Assembly (NCBI RefSeq): GCF_004154955.1
Contig: NZ_CP011524.1
Span: 3,160,507 to 3,224,506 of the forward strand
DNA: 64,000 nt
Source of the DNA: Intestinimonas butyriciproducens
GTDB taxonomy: Bacteria; Bacillota; Clostridia; Oscillospirales; Oscillospiraceae
Reading direction: 5' to 3'
This document shows, piece after piece, positions 26,687 through 34,358 of this stretch; position 1 is the stretch's first letter; the number at the start of each line of letters is the position of its first letter. The translations under genes and the position numbers were made by a program. The notes beneath the pieces were generated by a model that did not search any database, was not told where the DNA came from, and saw only the letters and a list, made by a program, of their open reading frames with translations.

Positions 26687-27925
26687 ATGAAATATGTCCG
26701 CCACGCCCGCTGTGTCCGCTGCGGCGCCGTCTACGAGGCCGTCCCCGCCCTCACCACCTGCCGCTGCGGCGGCATGCTGGACATCGAGTACGATTACGAG
26801 GCCATCCGGGCCGACTTTTCCCCCGCGGACCTGGAGGGATGCCGGGATTATTCCATGTGGCGCTACCGTCCCTTCCTCCCGGTGGAGGACCGCTCGCCGC
26901 CCACGCCCCTGCGGGTGGGCTGGTCCCCCCTTTACCGGGCCGACAGGCTGGCCCGCACGCTTGGGCTGAGGACCCTCTACCTCAAGGATGACGGCCAGAA
27001 TCCCACCTCCTCCCTGAAGGACCGTGCCTCCGCCATGGCGGTGGTCAAGGCCAGGGAGGCGGGGGCGGATACCATCGCCTGCTCCTCCACCGGCAACGCC
27101 GCCTCCTCTCTGGCCGGGAACGCGACCGCCGCAGGCTTCCGCACCTACATCTTCGTGCCCGCCCGGGCCCCCAAGGGAAAGGTGGCCCAGCTTATGATCT
27201 TCGGCGCCGCCGTCATCACGGTGGACGGCTCCTATGAGGACACCTTTGCCCTCTCTAAGGAGGCCATCGACCGCTGGGGCTGGTACAACCGGAACGCCGC
27301 CATCAACCCCTACCTCTCCGAGGGAAAAAAGACCGTCACCCTGGAGATCATGGAACAGCTCCACTGGCAGGTCCCGGACTATATCGCCCTCTCCGTGGGG
27401 GACGGCTGCACCATCGCCGGAGCCTGGAAAGGACTCAAGGACCTCTGCGCCGCCGGGTTTATCGACCGGCTGCCCCGCCTGATCTCTGTTCAGGCGGAGG
27501 GCTGTTGTCCCTTGAACCGGGCCATTCAGACGGGAGAGCCTTGGCGCCCCATGGAGGAGAACACCTTGGCCGACTCCATCGCCGTGGGCGTCCCCCGCAA
27601 CGCGGACAAGGCCCTCGCCGCCATCCGGGAGTCCCGGGGGCTGGCCGTCATCGTCTCCGACGAGGAGATCTTGGATGCCATGCGCCTGCTGGGCCGCACC
27701 CAGGGGATCTTTGGCGAGCCCGCCGGTGTCACCGGCACCGCCGGCATAAAAAAGGCCCTGGAGCTCGGCCTTATCGATCCGGATTCCACTGTGGTTAGCG
27801 TGGTCACCGGCAACGGTCTCAAGGACGTGCAGAGCGGCATCCGGGCCGCGGGCGAGCCTATGCTGGTCCCGCCGGATATGGACGCCCTGCTCTCCGCCTT
27901 CGCCCAGCGCCGCATCGCCCCCTAA
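26687..27925 (+). CDS. Threonine synthase-like PLP enzyme with N-terminal cysteine cluster
   Basis: A 412-residue fold-type II PLP enzyme. The Schiff-base lysine sits in PTSSLKDRASAM near residue 110, and STGNAASSLAGNA near 130 and VVTGNGLKD near 370 match the threonine synthase/threonine dehydratase pattern. The N-terminus holds a likely zinc ribbon: C8-x2-C11 (ARCVRCGAVY) and a later CRCGG. The gene starts at 26687 just after the preceding stop with GGGGGCGG upstream. True threonine synthase is possible, but its place in the xanthine dehydrogenase/hydantoinase island and the pairing with another PLP enzyme suggest a different beta-elimination or replacement substrate. Confidence 0.75.
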   Translation: MKYVRHARCVRCGAVYEAVPALTTCRCGGMLDIEYDYEAIRADFSPADLEGCRDYSMWRYRPFLPVEDRSPPTPLRVGWSPLYRADRLARTLGLRTLYLKDDGQNPTSSLKDRASAMAVVKAREAGADTIACSSTGNAASSLAGNATAAGFRTYIFVPARAPKGKVAQLMIFGAAVITVDGSYEDTFALSKEAIDRWGWYNRNAAINPYLSEGKKTVTLEIMEQLHWQVPDYIALSVGDGCTIAGAWKGLKDLCAAGFIDRLPRLISVQAEGCCPLNRAIQTGEPWRPMEENTLADSIAVGVPRNADKALAAIRESRGLAVIVSDEEILDAMRLLGRTQGIFGEPAGVTGTAGIKKALELGLIDPDSTVVSVVTGNGLKDVQSGIRAAGEPMLVPPDMDALLSAFAQRRIAP

Positions 27926-27951
27926 AATAAGGAAAAGTGAGGATACCCCCT

Positions 27952-28305
27952 ATGGATCAGACTTCCAAGGCCGTCACGACCGGCGTCATCGTCAACCGCA
28001 TCATCACCGTGGCCAACCTAGCTCTCACCTTTGCCCTGTTCATCAGCGGCAGCGGCGGCAGCCTGACCCGCACCGTCGTGTTCATGGCCTGGCTGGCCCT
28101 GGGAGTGTATTCCCTCATCCACATGCTTAGCGACGTCCTCTCCGGCCAGCACAAAAAAGCGCAGAATTTTCAAAACACCATCGCCCTTTGGGAGCAGAAC
28201 ACGGGAGATCACGGAACCGCCATGCGGTATTTTACCCTGATGCTGGTCGCCTCCTCCCTCCTCAAGCTGGCGGTCCCCGTGGCCCTCTGGGTGCTCTTTC
28301 GCTGA
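27952..28305 (+). CDS. Small three-helix membrane protein
   Basis: A 117-residue protein with three hydrophobic segments: residues 12-35 (VNRIITVANLALTFALFISG), 43-65 and 92-115. The ATG at 27952 follows GTGAGGA. I do not recognise the family. It lies between the threonine synthase-like gene and the hydantoinase gene and is in the same orientation, so it may belong to the island's operon. A role as a small transporter subunit or membrane anchor is only a guess. Confidence 0.6.
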   Translation: MDQTSKAVTTGVIVNRIITVANLALTFALFISGSGGSLTRTVVFMAWLALGVYSLIHMLSDVLSGQHKKAQNFQNTIALWEQNTGDHGTAMRYFTLMLVASSLLKLAVPVALWVLFR

Positions 28306-28466
28306 CCCGGCGGCCCCGCGCCGCAGCGCGCGGGCTTCATTTTGACGCGGCAGGGTCAGAATGGGGCCCGTTTTTCTTTCCGCATCTCTGTCCACTTTAA
28401 TAAAATAATATCGTTTTACAGTGTCTTTTGACAAATTCCGCCGCATTTGAAAAGAGGTGTCTCCTG

Positions 28467-29849
28467 ATGTCCATTCTGATCCAAAACGGCATCCTCGTCC
28501 TCCCCACGGGCCCTATCCAGGCCGACCTGCGGGTGGCAGGCGGCAGGATTGCAGAGCTGGGGCCCGGCCTCGCCCCTGGCGCTTCCCGTGTCATCGACGC
28601 CCAGGAACGGCTGGTCTTTCCCGGCTTTATCGACACCCACACCCACTTTGAGATGAACAAGGGCTTTCCCAACGAGACCGCTGACGACTGGTACACCGGC
28701 ACCCGGGCGGCGCTGGCCGGGGGCACCACCACGGTGCTGGACTTCGCCGAGCCGGAGCGCGGCGCCACTCTGGCCTCTGCGTTGGAGACATGGCATGGCC
28801 GGGCGGATGGCGCGGCCTGCTGCAACTACGGCTTTCACATGACTGTCAAGGACTGGTCCCCCTCCATCCGCAGCGAACTGCGGGAGATGACCGCCGCTGG
28901 AGTCACCTCTTACAAGGTCTATCTGGCCTACGACAACCTCCGCCTCTCCGACGCCGCCGCCTATGAGGTGGTGAAGGCCGTGGGGGCAGAGGGCGGCGTG
29001 GTGAGCTGCCACTGTGAAAACGGCGACCTGGTGACCGAGGGCATCCGCGCTCAGCAGGCGGCCGGAAATCTGAGTCCGGCCGCCCATCCCCTGTCCCGCC
29101 CGCCTGCGGTGGAGGCCGAGGCGGTGGGCCGCTGGCTGACCATCGCCGAGCTGGCGGGCTGCCCGGTAAACATTGTCCACCTGTCCACCCTCCGGGGGCT
29201 GGAGGCCGTGCGGGCCGCACGGACCAGGGGACAGCGGCTGTATGTGGAGACCTGTCCCCAGTATCTGCTGCTGGACGAGCGGAGCTACCGTCTGCCCGGC
29301 TTTGAGAGCGCCAAGTTCGTGCTCTCTCCTCCCCTGCGCGCGCAGGAAAACTGCGCCGCCTTGTGGGACGCCCTGGAGGCGGGAGAGATCGACACCATAG
29401 GCACCGACCACTGCTCCTTCCGCTTCCACGGCGCCAAAGAGCTGGGACGAGAGGACTTCTCCAAGATCCCCAACGGCATCCCCGGCGTGGAGCACCGTCC
29501 CAGCCTGATGTACACCTACGGGGTGGCGGCGGGGCGCATTACCGCCGTGGATATGGCCCGGCTGCTTGCGGAAAATCCGGCCCGTCTCTTCGGGATGTAT
29601 CCCCAAAAGGGGGTCCTGGCCGTGGGGAGCGATGCTGATCTTGTTATTTTTGATCCAAATGATACAGGCCGTATTACCGCTGAGACCCAATATCAGAATG
29701 TGGATTACACCCCTTACGAGGGAATGGAGCTCCGCGGGCGGGTGGACACCGTCCTCCTGGGGGGCGAGGTGGCGGTGGAGGGCGGCCGGGTGCTGCTGGA
29801 GCGCCGGGGCCGCTATGTCTCTCGGGGGCCCAGCGGTTTCTGGCGGTGA
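28467..29849 (+). CDS. hydA: Dihydropyrimidinase / D-hydantoinase family
   Basis: A 460-residue cyclic amidohydrolase. Metal ligands H58 and H60 are in FIDTHTHFEM, the lysine expected to be carbamylated is K150 in TSYKVYLAYD, later histidines are in SCHCENG near 188 and NIVHLSTL near 237, and the acid is in TIGTDHCSF near 316. The family opens cyclic amides such as dihydropyrimidines, hydantoins and allantoin. In this island the likely substrate is a ring product of purine or ureide breakdown. The ATG at 28467 follows AGAGGTG. A 160-base gap before it has GC-rich hairpins but no clear promoter. Confidence 0.88.
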   Translation: MSILIQNGILVLPTGPIQADLRVAGGRIAELGPGLAPGASRVIDAQERLVFPGFIDTHTHFEMNKGFPNETADDWYTGTRAALAGGTTTVLDFAEPERGATLASALETWHGRADGAACCNYGFHMTVKDWSPSIRSELREMTAAGVTSYKVYLAYDNLRLSDAAAYEVVKAVGAEGGVVSCHCENGDLVTEGIRAQQAAGNLSPAAHPLSRPPAVEAEAVGRWLTIAELAGCPVNIVHLSTLRGLEAVRAARTRGQRLYVETCPQYLLLDERSYRLPGFESAKFVLSPPLRAQENCAALWDALEAGEIDTIGTDHCSFRFHGAKELGREDFSKIPNGIPGVEHRPSLMYTYGVAAGRITAVDMARLLAENPARLFGMYPQKGVLAVGSDADLVIFDPNDTGRITAETQYQNVDYTPYEGMELRGRVDTVLLGGEVAVEGGRVLLERRGRYVSRGPSGFWR

Positions 29850-29859
29850 GGGCGGGACC

Positions 29860-30417
29860 ATGGAGATCGGTTGCGTCCTCCTCTGCTCCGGCTACGGCCG
29901 CCGCTTCGGCTCCAACAAGCTGCTGGCCCTTTTGGACGGAGTTCCCCTCTATCGCCGGGCCTTTGCCGCCCTGCCCCCCACCCTCTTTACAAAGGCGGTG
30001 GTCACCAGCCAGTATGGCGAGATATTGGCCCAGGCGGGAAAGCTGGGCTACCTTCCTCTCCTCAATTGCCACCCCTGGGAGGGGGTGGCGGCGGGTATTC
30101 GGCTGGGCCTCGCCGCCCTGCGGAATATGGACGGAGTCCTGTTTTCGGTCTGCGATCAGCCAAATTTGACAACAAAAAGTATTGAAAGCTTGATAAATTC
30201 CTTTTTGGAATCGCCCGATTTCATTTATGCCCTCTCTTGGCAGGGACGGCGGGGCAATCCGGTCCTCTTCCCCAAGGCTCTCTTTCCAGAGCTGATGGCC
30301 CTCACCGGAGATGCCGGGGGCAGCGCGGTCATCCGGCGCCACGCGGAACTTCTCCGCCTCACCGAGGCGGGATCTCCCCGCGAGCTCTCCGATGTGGACT
30401 ACCCTGAGGAACTGTAG
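29860..30417 (+). CDS. MocA/MobA-like molybdenum cofactor nucleotidyltransferase
   Basis: A 185-residue nucleotidyltransferase-like protein. The N-terminal LLCSGYGRRFGSNKLLALL matches the (A/S)GxGxRxGxxK signature for NTP binding, and VLFSVCDQPNLT near residue 98 corresponds to the metal-binding DQP motif of MocA-type enzymes. These attach CMP to molybdopterin for xanthine dehydrogenase-family enzymes, which fits the xdh genes 7 kb away. It starts 11 bases after the hydantoinase stop. The first motif has cysteine/serine in place of the usual alanine pair. Confidence 0.78.
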   Translation: MEIGCVLLCSGYGRRFGSNKLLALLDGVPLYRRAFAALPPTLFTKAVVTSQYGEILAQAGKLGYLPLLNCHPWEGVAAGIRLGLAALRNMDGVLFSVCDQPNLTTKSIESLINSFLESPDFIYALSWQGRRGNPVLFPKALFPELMALTGDAGGSAVIRRHAELLRLTEAGSPRELSDVDYPEEL

Positions 30418-30497
30418 GCCGCTCCGTATCAGATGCGGCGCCCCCTCCCAAAGAATCCTTTGTCTGTGGATTATCTTGTTCTATTTACATCAAAGAC

Positions 30498-30784
30498 GGC
30501 GGACAGCTAATGCTGTCCGCCGCAGCGTGTCGAAAAAGTTCGACACGCTTCTCAAAAATGCAAGCATTTTTTCGAGGGGATGCAGGCCGCTGCGCGCACT
30601 CGCTGGCGCTCGCACACTAGCGGCCTGAAATGAGTGTTTTTCGACGTACACGCCGTCGAAAAACACGCTTTGATGTGCTTCCGTCGTCTGCGGGCGACGG
30701 AACTCTGCGAGGCTCTTGCAATAAAAATCGCAGAATTACACTTTATCGACAGACTGACCGGCGGACAGCTAATGCTGTCCGCCG
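30498..30784. repeat. Composite structured repeat bounded by identical 25-base dyads
   Basis: The 25-base block beginning GGCGGACAGCTAATGCTGTC occurs at 30498-30522 and identically at 30760-30784. Between them lie at least five more inverted repeats: 30525-30548 (GCGTGTCGAA/TTCGACACGC), 30551-30576, 30583-30627 (CAGGCCGCT/AGCGGCCTG), 30634-30666 (GTGTTTTTCGACG and complement) and 30679-30702 (TTCCGTCG/CGACGGAA). A weaker pair is at 30704-30734. This fills the 350-base gap after the MocA-like gene. It looks like a dispersed intergenic element, not a gene. Confidence 0.7.
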
Positions 30785-31065
30785 TTTACAGATGCGGCCG
30801 CCGGCTCTCCGGCCGCCAGGCAAAAGACCCGCTCGATGTCCTCCCGCTCGGCGTGGCCCTCATGGACCTTTTCCCCGCCCACGTAGTAGGTCGGGACATA
30901 ATAGTAATCATACGAATTGGCCAGCTCCGGCTCCTCCGCCTCGTCGATCATCTGCAGCGGGATGTCACGCCATTCGGGGTGCGCCTGAAAGAGCTCCTCC
31001 TGAAGCCGCAGGGCCAACTTGCAGTGGGGACAATAGGTCAGCTTGAACAAGATCACGTCCTTCAT
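30769..31065 (-). CDS. Glutaredoxin/thioredoxin-like protein
   Basis: A 98-residue small thiol-redox protein. The redox motif CPHC lies at residues 12-15 after a beta strand (DVILFKLTYCPHC), and a cis-proline loop VPTYYVGGEKVHEG is at about 57-70. It should reduce disulfides or act as a redox switch. The last residues (NGGQH and stop) are encoded by the copy of the 25-base repeat at 30760-30784, so the native C-terminus may have been altered by the repeat. It is upstream of nothing obvious and follows mntP in the same direction with a 26-base gap. Confidence 0.75.
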   Translation of the reverse strand: MKDVILFKLTYCPHCKLALRLQEELFQAHPEWRDIPLQMIDEAEEPELANSYDYYYVPTYYVGGEKVHEGHAEREDIERVFCLAAGEPAAASVNGGQH

Positions 31066-31091
31066 CCTTCTACCTCCTTGCCTTTCTCAGG

Positions 31092-31658
31092 CTATCCGAG
31101 ATGTTCCCCCAAAATCTTGAATCCTATCCCGATGAGCACCAGTCCGCCGGCCAGCTCCGCCCGCTTCTGAAAGAGGCAGCCCAACCGCCGCCCCAGCAGC
31201 CCGCCCGCCAGGGAGAAGGCAAATGCCACACCGCCGATGACCAAGGCCGCCCACAGGATATTCACATGCTGGAGAAACGCCATAGAGACGCCCACGGCCA
31301 GGGCGTCGATGCTGGTGGCCACAGCCAGCAGGCACAGCCGCCGCCGGGTGAGCTCCGACGGGACCCGGACCCCCTCTCCTCCACAGCTCTGCTCCAGGGC
31401 CCCGGCCACCATCCGTCCGCCGATGAAGGCCAGGAGCGCGAATGCCACCCAGTGGTCCACCGCCCGGATGCAGCCGCTGACGCCGGTGCCCAGAGCCCAC
31501 CCCGCCAGGGGCATGAGAAACTGAAAGAGCCCGAACCAGAGTCCCACCCGCGCCGCCTGCCGGACCCCAAATCCGGGCACGGAGATGCCGCAGGATACGG
31601 ACACGGCAAAGGCATCCATCGCTAGGCTCACCGCGATGAGGAGAATCGTCACAGGCAC
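31092..31658 (-). CDS. mntP: Manganese efflux pump MntP
   Basis: A 188-residue inner-membrane protein with six hydrophobic helices. The two family repeats are clear: AVSLAMDAFAVSVSCG at residues 8-23 and LAVATSIDALAVGVSMAF near 108-125, each with the conserved aspartate. I chose the GTG at 31658 because it is preceded by GAGGGCGG and gives the usual N-terminus directly ahead of the first DAFAVS helix. A longer frame to 31712 is possible. MntP exports manganese; no yybP-ykoY riboswitch was recognised upstream. Confidence 0.9.
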   Translation of the reverse strand: MPVTILLIAVSLAMDAFAVSVSCGISVPGFGVRQAARVGLWFGLFQFLMPLAGWALGTGVSGCIRAVDHWVAFALLAFIGGRMVAGALEQSCGGEGVRVPSELTRRRLCLLAVATSIDALAVGVSMAFLQHVNILWAALVIGGVAFAFSLAGGLLGRRLGCLFQKRAELAGGLVLIGIGFKILGEHLG

Positions 31659-31731
31659 CCGATCACCGCCCTCGTCAATACTGTTATAGCACAGGAACAT
31701 ATGCTTTTCCACCTGAATTTATGCCGGACCC

Positions 31732-31760
31732 TTGCCTTTTGGAGGAAAACCGGCTAAGAT
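31732..31760 (+). promoter_or_regulatory. Promoter for tadA
   Basis: TTGCCT, 17 bases and TAAGAT (31755-31760) lie 33 bases before the GTG start of tadA. Confidence 0.45.
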
Positions 31761-31792
31761 AGCATCGACAATCCCGAGAAGGAGGCTCCGCC

Positions 31793-32266
31793 GTGACTTC
31801 AGAAGATTATATGCGCCGCGCCCTCGTCCTGGCCCGCCGCGCCCTCAGCACCGGGGACGTGCCCGTGGGCTGCGTCGTCGCGGATGCGGATGGGGCGATC
31901 ATCGGCGAGGGCTGGAACCGCAGGGAAGCCGAAGGGGACGCCCTGGCCCACGCCGAGGTGGAGGCCATTCGCAGCGCCTGCCGGCGCCGGGGCGGCTGGA
32001 ACCTGCACGGCTGCACCCTCTATGTGACCCTAGAGCCCTGCCCCATGTGCGCCGGGGCCATCATCAACGCCCGGCTCAAAAGCGTCTGCTACGGCGCACG
32101 GGATGAAAAGGCCGGAGCCTGCGGCTCCGTCCTCAACCTCTTTATGGAGGACTTCAACCACAAGCCCCGGCTCTACGGCGGCGTCCTCCGGGAGGAATGC
32201 GCCGCGCTGCTCCAGGAATTTTTCCACACCTTGCGCAAAAAAGGCGGGATATCCACGCTGATTTAA
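31793..32266 (+). CDS. tadA: tRNA-specific adenosine deaminase
   Basis: A 157-residue zinc deaminase. The active site shows HAEVEAI near residue 56 (zinc histidine and catalytic glutamate) and PCPMCAGAI near 86 (two zinc cysteines), the TadA form of the CDA pattern. It converts A34 to inosine in tRNA-Arg(ACG). The GTG at 31793 follows AAGGAGG with good spacing. Length is typical. Downstream lies the tandem sRNA-like region in place of another gene. Confidence 0.93.
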   Translation: MTSEDYMRRALVLARRALSTGDVPVGCVVADADGAIIGEGWNRREAEGDALAHAEVEAIRSACRRRGGWNLHGCTLYVTLEPCPMCAGAIINARLKSVCYGARDEKAGACGSVLNLFMEDFNHKPRLYGGVLREECAALLQEFFHTLRKKGGISTLI

Positions 32267-32270
32267 AACA

Positions 32271-32323
32271 TTTGTAACAACTCCGGTCTTCTTTTTTAAC
32301 AAAGCCCTGATAGGATATCCTCA
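32271..32323 (+). promoter_or_regulatory. Promoter region, copy 1, with two-turn direct repeats
   Basis: TAACAACTCC at 32275-32284 recurs as TAACAAAGCC at 32297-32306, 22 bases apart. TAGGAT at 32311-32316 is the -10 candidate. The block aligns without gaps to the copy at 32451. Confidence 0.5.
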
Positions 32324-32398
32324 GCAAGAGACGATACTTCTTTTCATTCTATCCTCCAAATCCGGAAAAAAGCGGCGGAATATCCGCCGCTTTTTTCT
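32324..32398 (+). ncRNA. Candidate small RNA, copy 1 (CU-rich)
   Basis: A predicted RNA of about 75 bases starts GCAAGAGAC, continues through pyrimidine-rich CTTCTTTTCATT and TATCCTCC, and ends in a terminator with stem AGCGGCGGA/TCCGCCGCT and six T (32366-32396). TATCCTCC is complementary to strong ribosome binding sites. There is no open frame. Start, CU blocks and promoter repeats all recur in copy 2, which argues for a duplicated sRNA gene. Confidence 0.55.
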
Positions 32399-32450
32399 GT
32401 CCAAACGCAAATTACACAGATTTTACTGCTTTCTGCAAAGATTTAATCTT

Positions 32451-32503
32451 TTTGTAACAACTCCAGATTTGATTCTTAACAACTCCCGGGTATTATACTA
32501 CTT
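32451..32503 (+). promoter_or_regulatory. Promoter region, copy 2, with two-turn direct repeats
   Basis: TAACAACTCC occurs at 32455-32464 and again at 32477-32486, exactly 22 bases apart. TATTAT at 32491-32496 is the -10, and TTGATT at 32469-32474 is a poor -35. A weak -35 with phased direct repeats suggests activator control. Confidence 0.5.
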
Positions 32504-32589
32504 GCAAGAGACAGTTTCTTTTCATTTCATTGTATCCTCTTTCCTTTGGTGAGAGCCGGACGTCAGGAGCAGGCGTCCGGCTTTTGCTA
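32504..32589 (+). ncRNA. Candidate small RNA, copy 2 (CU-rich)
   Basis: The second predicted RNA, about 86 bases, begins with the same GCAAGAGAC and has TTTCTTTTCATT, TATCCTC and a further CU run. It ends in the stem AGCCGGACG/CGTCCGGCT (32554-32582) with a short T run. It is convergent with the MFS gene ending at 32593, and that hairpin could also serve the MFS transcript. Confidence 0.5.
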
Positions 32590-32592
32590 TGC

Positions 32593-33837
32593 TCAGGGGG
32601 TCTCCCTCTCCCTGGCCGAGCAGAGATAAAGGGGGATCGCGGCCAACTGCGCGGCCATGGAGACAGCTACCATCGCCGGAATGCTCACATCGTACAGCGC
32701 GCCCAGGAGCCAGCTCCCCAGGAACCAGAACACGCCGAAGGAGCACTCGAAAATACCATAACCCGTGGCCCGACTGCTCTTGGGCACCATGCTGCTCACG
32801 GCGGCCTTCAGAATGGACTCCTGGGCCCCCATCCCCACTCCCCAGAGGGCGATGCCCAGAAGCAGTGCGGGAATAGAGTCAAAGGCGAATACAAACAGGG
32901 CGAAGGGGGCGGAGAGCAGGGTGGACCAAACCAGGGCCCTGACTCCTTTTTTATCGTACATGTGACCGAACACCAGGGCGGCGGCCGCATCCACCAGCAT
33001 GGCTCCGGCGTACAGCAGGGGCAGGGTGCCGCTGTTCACCAGTGCGGAGGTCTCGGCAAGGCCCGAGGCCAGGGGCGTATACAGCCGTGAGACATGCATG
33101 AGGATGATGGAGTAGTCGATAAAACCGAAGGCGAAGAGGCTGATCCCGGCGATATACAGCACGAACTCCTTTTTCATCCGAAAGGGCACGTATTCCTTGG
33201 GCTCCGGCTCAAACTGCTCCGGATTGGGGAATTTGTGCTTGGTCACCAGCAGCAGCACAATGGTGATCGCTCCGGGGACTGCCAACACGGCAAAGCAAGC
33301 CGAGTAGATCTGAAAGGTGCTCCCCTCCGTCTGGAAGAGCATCACCAGATAGAGCAGCACCGGCCCCAGGAAGGCCCCGATCTGATCCAGCAGCTCCTGG
33401 AGTCCAAAGCTCTTGCCCGTGCCCTCCTGGGTGGCGGCAAAGGACATGATGGTGTCCTTCGCAGGCTTCTTGATGGCCTTGCCCATGCGCTGAACCACCA
33501 GCAGAGCGCAGGCCCAGAGCCAGCCGTGTTCTCCCACCAGGGCCAGCGCCGGGACGGCCAGCACATCCAGTACATAGCCCAAGATGGTCATGGTCCAGTA
33601 TTGGCGCGTCCTGTCCGTGAGCTTTCCGAACACATAGCGCATGGAATAGCCGATGAGCTCCCCCAGTCCGGAGACAAAACCGATGGCGGCCGAAGAGGCT
33701 CCCAGCAGCGTAAGGTAGGCCCCCCGTATGCTGGAGGCTCCCTCATGTGTCATGTCGGAGAACAGACTCACCACACCGAAGAGCAGGATAAACAGCATGG
33801 CCTGGGACAGCCTCCGCTTCTTTTTTTCATTCCTCAT
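32593..33837 (-). CDS. Major facilitator superfamily transporter
   Basis: A 414-residue carrier with about twelve hydrophobic segments. The first helix holds LFILLFGVVSLFSDMTHEGASS, and a basic FGKLTDRTRQYW loop near residue 75 corresponds to MFS motif A. A central cytosolic loop near 210-220 (PNPEQFEPEPKEY) divides the two halves. Its start overlaps the end of the MarR gene by 11 bases. An exporter under MarR control is the likely arrangement, for a toxic organic compound or drug. The substrate is unknown. Confidence 0.85.
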   Translation of the reverse strand: MRNEKKKRRLSQAMLFILLFGVVSLFSDMTHEGASSIRGAYLTLLGASSAAIGFVSGLGELIGYSMRYVFGKLTDRTRQYWTMTILGYVLDVLAVPALALVGEHGWLWACALLVVQRMGKAIKKPAKDTIMSFAATQEGTGKSFGLQELLDQIGAFLGPVLLYLVMLFQTEGSTFQIYSACFAVLAVPGAITIVLLLVTKHKFPNPEQFEPEPKEYVPFRMKKEFVLYIAGISLFAFGFIDYSIILMHVSRLYTPLASGLAETSALVNSGTLPLLYAGAMLVDAAAALVFGHMYDKKGVRALVWSTLLSAPFALFVFAFDSIPALLLGIALWGVGMGAQESILKAAVSSMVPKSSRATGYGIFECSFGVFWFLGSWLLGALYDVSIPAMVAVSMAAQLAAIPLYLCSARERETP

Positions 33838-34309
33838 TTCGATCCTCTCCCTTTATCCGCTCCGCTACATTGGGAAAGCCCGCCCGGCTCTCCGCCTTGG
33901 ACCGCTGATACAGGAGCTCCAGGACCCGGACGAACTCCCTGCGCTCCTTCTTTCCCAGAGGCTCCAGCAGCCACTCGTAAAAGAGCGTCTCCACCTGGGT
34001 CTTTGAGTTCTTCAGCCGCTCGGCTTTCTCCGTGGCATAGAGGAGCTGGCTCCGGCCGTCCTTGGGGTTGCGCTCCCGGATCAGATAGCCTTTACTCTCC
34101 AGGTTGGCCGCCTGCCGGGCCACGGCTCCCTTGTCCACGCCCAGTCGCTTGCAGGCCTCCGCCTGCGTGATGCCAGGGGCATGGCGCACCACATGGATGA
34201 GGTCGAACTCCGCCGTCCCCACCCCGTCGGCCCGCAGCGTACGGGTGGTGAACTTGGCGGCCTCCCGCGCGATCTTCGTCATTCTCCGCTGTGTGATGTC
34301 CACTGTCAT
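33827..34309 (-). CDS. MarR-family transcriptional regulator
   Basis: A 160-residue winged-helix protein. The DNA-binding part runs from about residue 30 to 95: EFDLIHVVRHAPGITQAEACKRLGVDKGAVARQAANLESKGYLIRERNPKDGRS, with the wing containing the NPKDGRS turn typical of MarR. Flanking helices would form the dimer interface. The ATG at 34309 follows GGGAGAG; the longer frame lies inside the operator. A perfect inverted repeat covers its promoter, so autorepression together with the MFS gene is expected. Confidence 0.88.
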   Translation of the reverse strand: MTVDITQRRMTKIAREAAKFTTRTLRADGVGTAEFDLIHVVRHAPGITQAEACKRLGVDKGAVARQAANLESKGYLIRERNPKDGRSQLLYATEKAERLKNSKTQVETLFYEWLLEPLGKKERREFVRVLELLYQRSKAESRAGFPNVAERIKGEDRNEE

Positions 34310-34320
34310 CTCTCCCAAAC

Positions 34321-34358
34321 AAGTTGTAGTATCAACCTGATAGATGATACTACAACTT
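34321..34358. promoter_or_regulatory. MarR operator, perfect 14-base inverted repeat
   Basis: AAGTTGTAGTATCA and its exact complement are separated by ten bases. The repeat covers the -10 box and the start region of the marR promoter. Confidence 0.75.
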
